A DNA stretch of 64,000 nt from Fischerella sp. PCC 9605 (GTDB lineage: Bacteria > Cyanobacteriota > Cyanobacteriia > Cyanobacteriales > Nostocaceae): contig NZ_KI912151.1 of NCBI RefSeq assembly GCF_000517105.1, positions 248,001-312,000 of the forward strand. Direction: 5' to 3'. The number at the start of each line of letters is the position of its first letter. Position 1 is the stretch's first letter. A program made the translations under genes and the position numbers. Shown in pieces: positions 62,911 through 64,000 of the stretch. The notes beneath the pieces are model-generated. The model searched no databases, was not told where the DNA came from, and saw only the letters and a program-made list of their open reading frames with translations.

Positions 62911-63317
62911 TTCTGGCTGATACTGCACCGTTGATTGCTTTGATTGATGCGGGACAGGGAGAAGCGCATCATCGTTGTGTCGAAGCCTATCAAAAGATAA
63001 CCAATCCCCTGATAACAACATGGTGCTGTTTTACAGAAGCCATGTATTTCTTGTATCAGTTACGAGGTTGGTTCGCCCAGGATATCCTGTGGCAATTTGT
63101 TGAACGGAAAGCACTTTATTTGCATACATCAGGCATTGATGAGCAGCAAAGAATTCGGGAACTGATGAAGCAGTATCAGGACGTGCCGATGGATTTGGCA
63201 GATGCTTCTCTTGTCTCTGCTGCCGAGACATTAAATATCAGTCGGATTTTTTCGCTGGACAGCGATTTTTATATTTATCGTTTACAGGGAAAAAAGGCAT
63301 TTGAGGTAATTCCTTAA
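62907..63317 (+). CDS. PIN-domain toxin (VapC-like ribonuclease)
   Basis: 136 residues. Acidic active-site residues of the PIN fold: Asp in MILADTAPLIAL, Glu in CFTEAMYFL, Asp in PMDLADASLVSAAE and Asp in RIFSLDSDFYIYR. Such toxins cut tRNA or mRNA when the antitoxin is lost. GTG start at 62907, coupled to the antitoxin gene. A MITE-like element begins 44 bases downstream. Confidence 0.85.
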   Translation: MILADTAPLIALIDAGQGEAHHRCVEAYQKITNPLITTWCCFTEAMYFLYQLRGWFAQDILWQFVERKALYLHTSGIDEQQRIRELMKQYQDVPMDLADASLVSAAETLNISRIFSLDSDFYIYRLQGKKAFEVIP

Positions 63318-63360
63318 ATTACTCCTTAAATTAAGGTTATTTCATTTTCGCCTAGCCCCC

Positions 63361-63529
63361 TAGGGTGTGTTTTCAAAGTATCAGTTTTGTCATGCTGTAG
63401 GCGTAGCCTTCCCGTAGGGTACGAAGCGACAGCGTAGTGAAGCATCTCTATAACCCTGATTTTTACGAGATTCTTCGCTTCATTTCATTTCGCTCAGAAT
63501 GACATTTAGGAGTTTGAAAACACGCCCTA
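63361..63529. mobile_element. MITE-like element with 16-bp terminal inverted repeats
   Basis: Ends AGGGTGTGTTTTCAAA (63362) and TTTGAAAACACGCCCT (to 63528) match inverted at 15 of 16 positions. About 168 bases, no open frame. The inside holds fragments of other dispersed repeats (GTAGGCGTAGCCTTCCCGTA). Confidence 0.75.
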
Positions 63530-63543
63530 GCCCCCATAGTTAA

Positions 63544-63687
63544 GTAGGGTGTGTTACGGCTAAAATCGGATTTGAGCGATGATTCAGAAGCTTGTGCCGT
63601 AACGCACCATAATTGAACGGTGCGTTAGACGCATTAAAGTTTTTCGTTCGTCAAATCATATACACTCGTGCGTCTAACGCACCCTAC
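63544..63687. repeat. Inverted-repeat element (GTAGGGTG...CACCCTAC)
   Basis: Ends GTAGGGTGTGTTA and TAACGCACCCTAC are inverted copies with one mismatch, around inner GCCGTAACGCACC and GGTGCGTTAGACGCA arms. A non-coding, MITE-like repeat of about 144 bases. Confidence 0.7.
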
Positions 63688-63705
63688 ATGAATTTTATCT
63701 TTGTT

Positions 63706-64000
63706 TCATAAATTCTCTGGATCAATACCCAATTCTCGCAGTTTCGCTGCTAGGCGTTCAGCTTTTTGTGTTTCTCGTTCAGCAACTTCTTCCGGCGTAG
63801 GAACTAACTGTCCTTCCGCAGTAAAATAACGCAATTTATTTTCATGAACACCCAAGTACAAACTTAGCTGCTGACTCCACAACCAACCTTGGGGATTAGG
63901 TTCTATAGGTTGATAAGTACCACCAACCAAAATAAACCCAGCAAATTCTAAATTATTCGGGTCAAACCAAAAGTATTCGGGTGTACGAAAGATATCTTGA
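63706..64000 (-). CDS. Uma2 family (DUF820) protein, C-terminal part
   Basis: The frame is open from the window edge to 63706, so only the last ~98 residues are visible. TPEYFWFDPNNLEFAGFILV, YQPIEPNPQGWLWSQQLSLY, LGVHENKLRYFTAEGQLVPT and the coiled LAAKLRELGIDPENL end are the C-terminal signature of cyanobacterial Uma2-family putative endonucleases (PD-(D/E)XK fold); the catalytic core would be in the part beyond the window. An apparent TTG start at 63930 is not the true start. Confidence 0.85.
   Translation of the reverse strand, partial: QDIFRTPEYFWFDPNNLEFAGFILVGGTYQPIEPNPQGWLWSQQLSLYLGVHENKLRYFTAEGQLVPTPEEVAERETQKAERLAAKLRELGIDPENL

Overview
The window looks like chromosome from a filamentous, heterocyst-forming type cyanobacterium (Nostocales-like). 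Support comes from many HIP1 octamers (GCGATCGC), long blocks of short tandem repeats (TTAGTGG/TTGGTTG/CTAACAA-type heptamers) between genes, several families of dispersed palindromes, and cyanobacterial genes: pipX-pipY-sepF-proC, a CrtR-type carotene hydroxylase, DUF3288, DUF3086 and DUF3119 proteins, a GUN4 domain, a long pyruvate kinase with a PEP-utiliser tail and a cyanobacterial-type Ski2-like helicase. No rRNA, tRNA or CRISPR array was seen.

Layout. 1-4.3 kb: two receiver-first histidine kinases in tandem. 4.3-10 kb: DUF3288, a ClpC unfoldase, three small genes and a DUF938 methyltransferase. 10-18 kb: a sensory island on the minus strand (two receiver-PAS-kinases, an Rcp1-like response regulator, two Crp/Fnr-type regulators with matching GTA-N8-TAC palindromes upstream, and a membrane DUF4118-PAS kinase). 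18.1-22.5 kb: five co-directional genes that read as one functional unit: an HTH regulator fused to a solute-binding domain, a heme-oxygenase-like di-metal oxidase (HDO/CADD-like), and a complete polar-amino-acid ABC transporter. 22.5-27.6 kb: sparse region with small, mostly membrane, unknown proteins and a cupin. 27.9-32.3 kb: a 1484-residue NACHT-WD40 STAND protein, followed by a TnpB-only IS605-type element whose tnpB is frameshifted. 34-43 kb: envelope and housekeeping genes (plsY, DUF3086, DUF3119, MlaE permease, SppA, AroH chorismate mutase, a GDSL hydrolase, crtR). 43.7-52.4 kb: pyk, two glycosyltransferases, rfbA/rfbD/rfbC for dTDP-rhamnose, and a TrpE/PabB-type enzyme. 53.1-59.2 kb: pipX-pipY, sepF, proC, and a DSHCT helicase. 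59.4-64 kb: accessory region with minisatellites, an unknown-TIR-GUN4 gene set interrupted by a 56-bp palindrome, a GC-rich repeat block of foreign look, a REP-type Y1 transposase, a PIN-domain toxin-antitoxin pair, MITE-like elements and a partial Uma2-family gene.

The two most promising candidates for an undescribed system are (i) the HTH-SBP regulator / HDO oxidase / amino-acid ABC transporter operon at 18.1-22.5 kb, which suggests uptake, sensing and oxidative conversion of one small amino-acid-like molecule, and (ii) the unknown-TIR-GUN4 set at 59.9-61.6 kb, which links a putative NADase effector to a tetrapyrrole-binding fold. A second theme is that palindromic and low-complexity repeats have entered open reading frames without breaking them (two histidine kinases, the TrpE/PabB enzyme, a GT4 glycosyltransferase) and, in the TIR-GUN4 case, probably with a break. 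All calls come from reading the sequence and translations; no database search was run.
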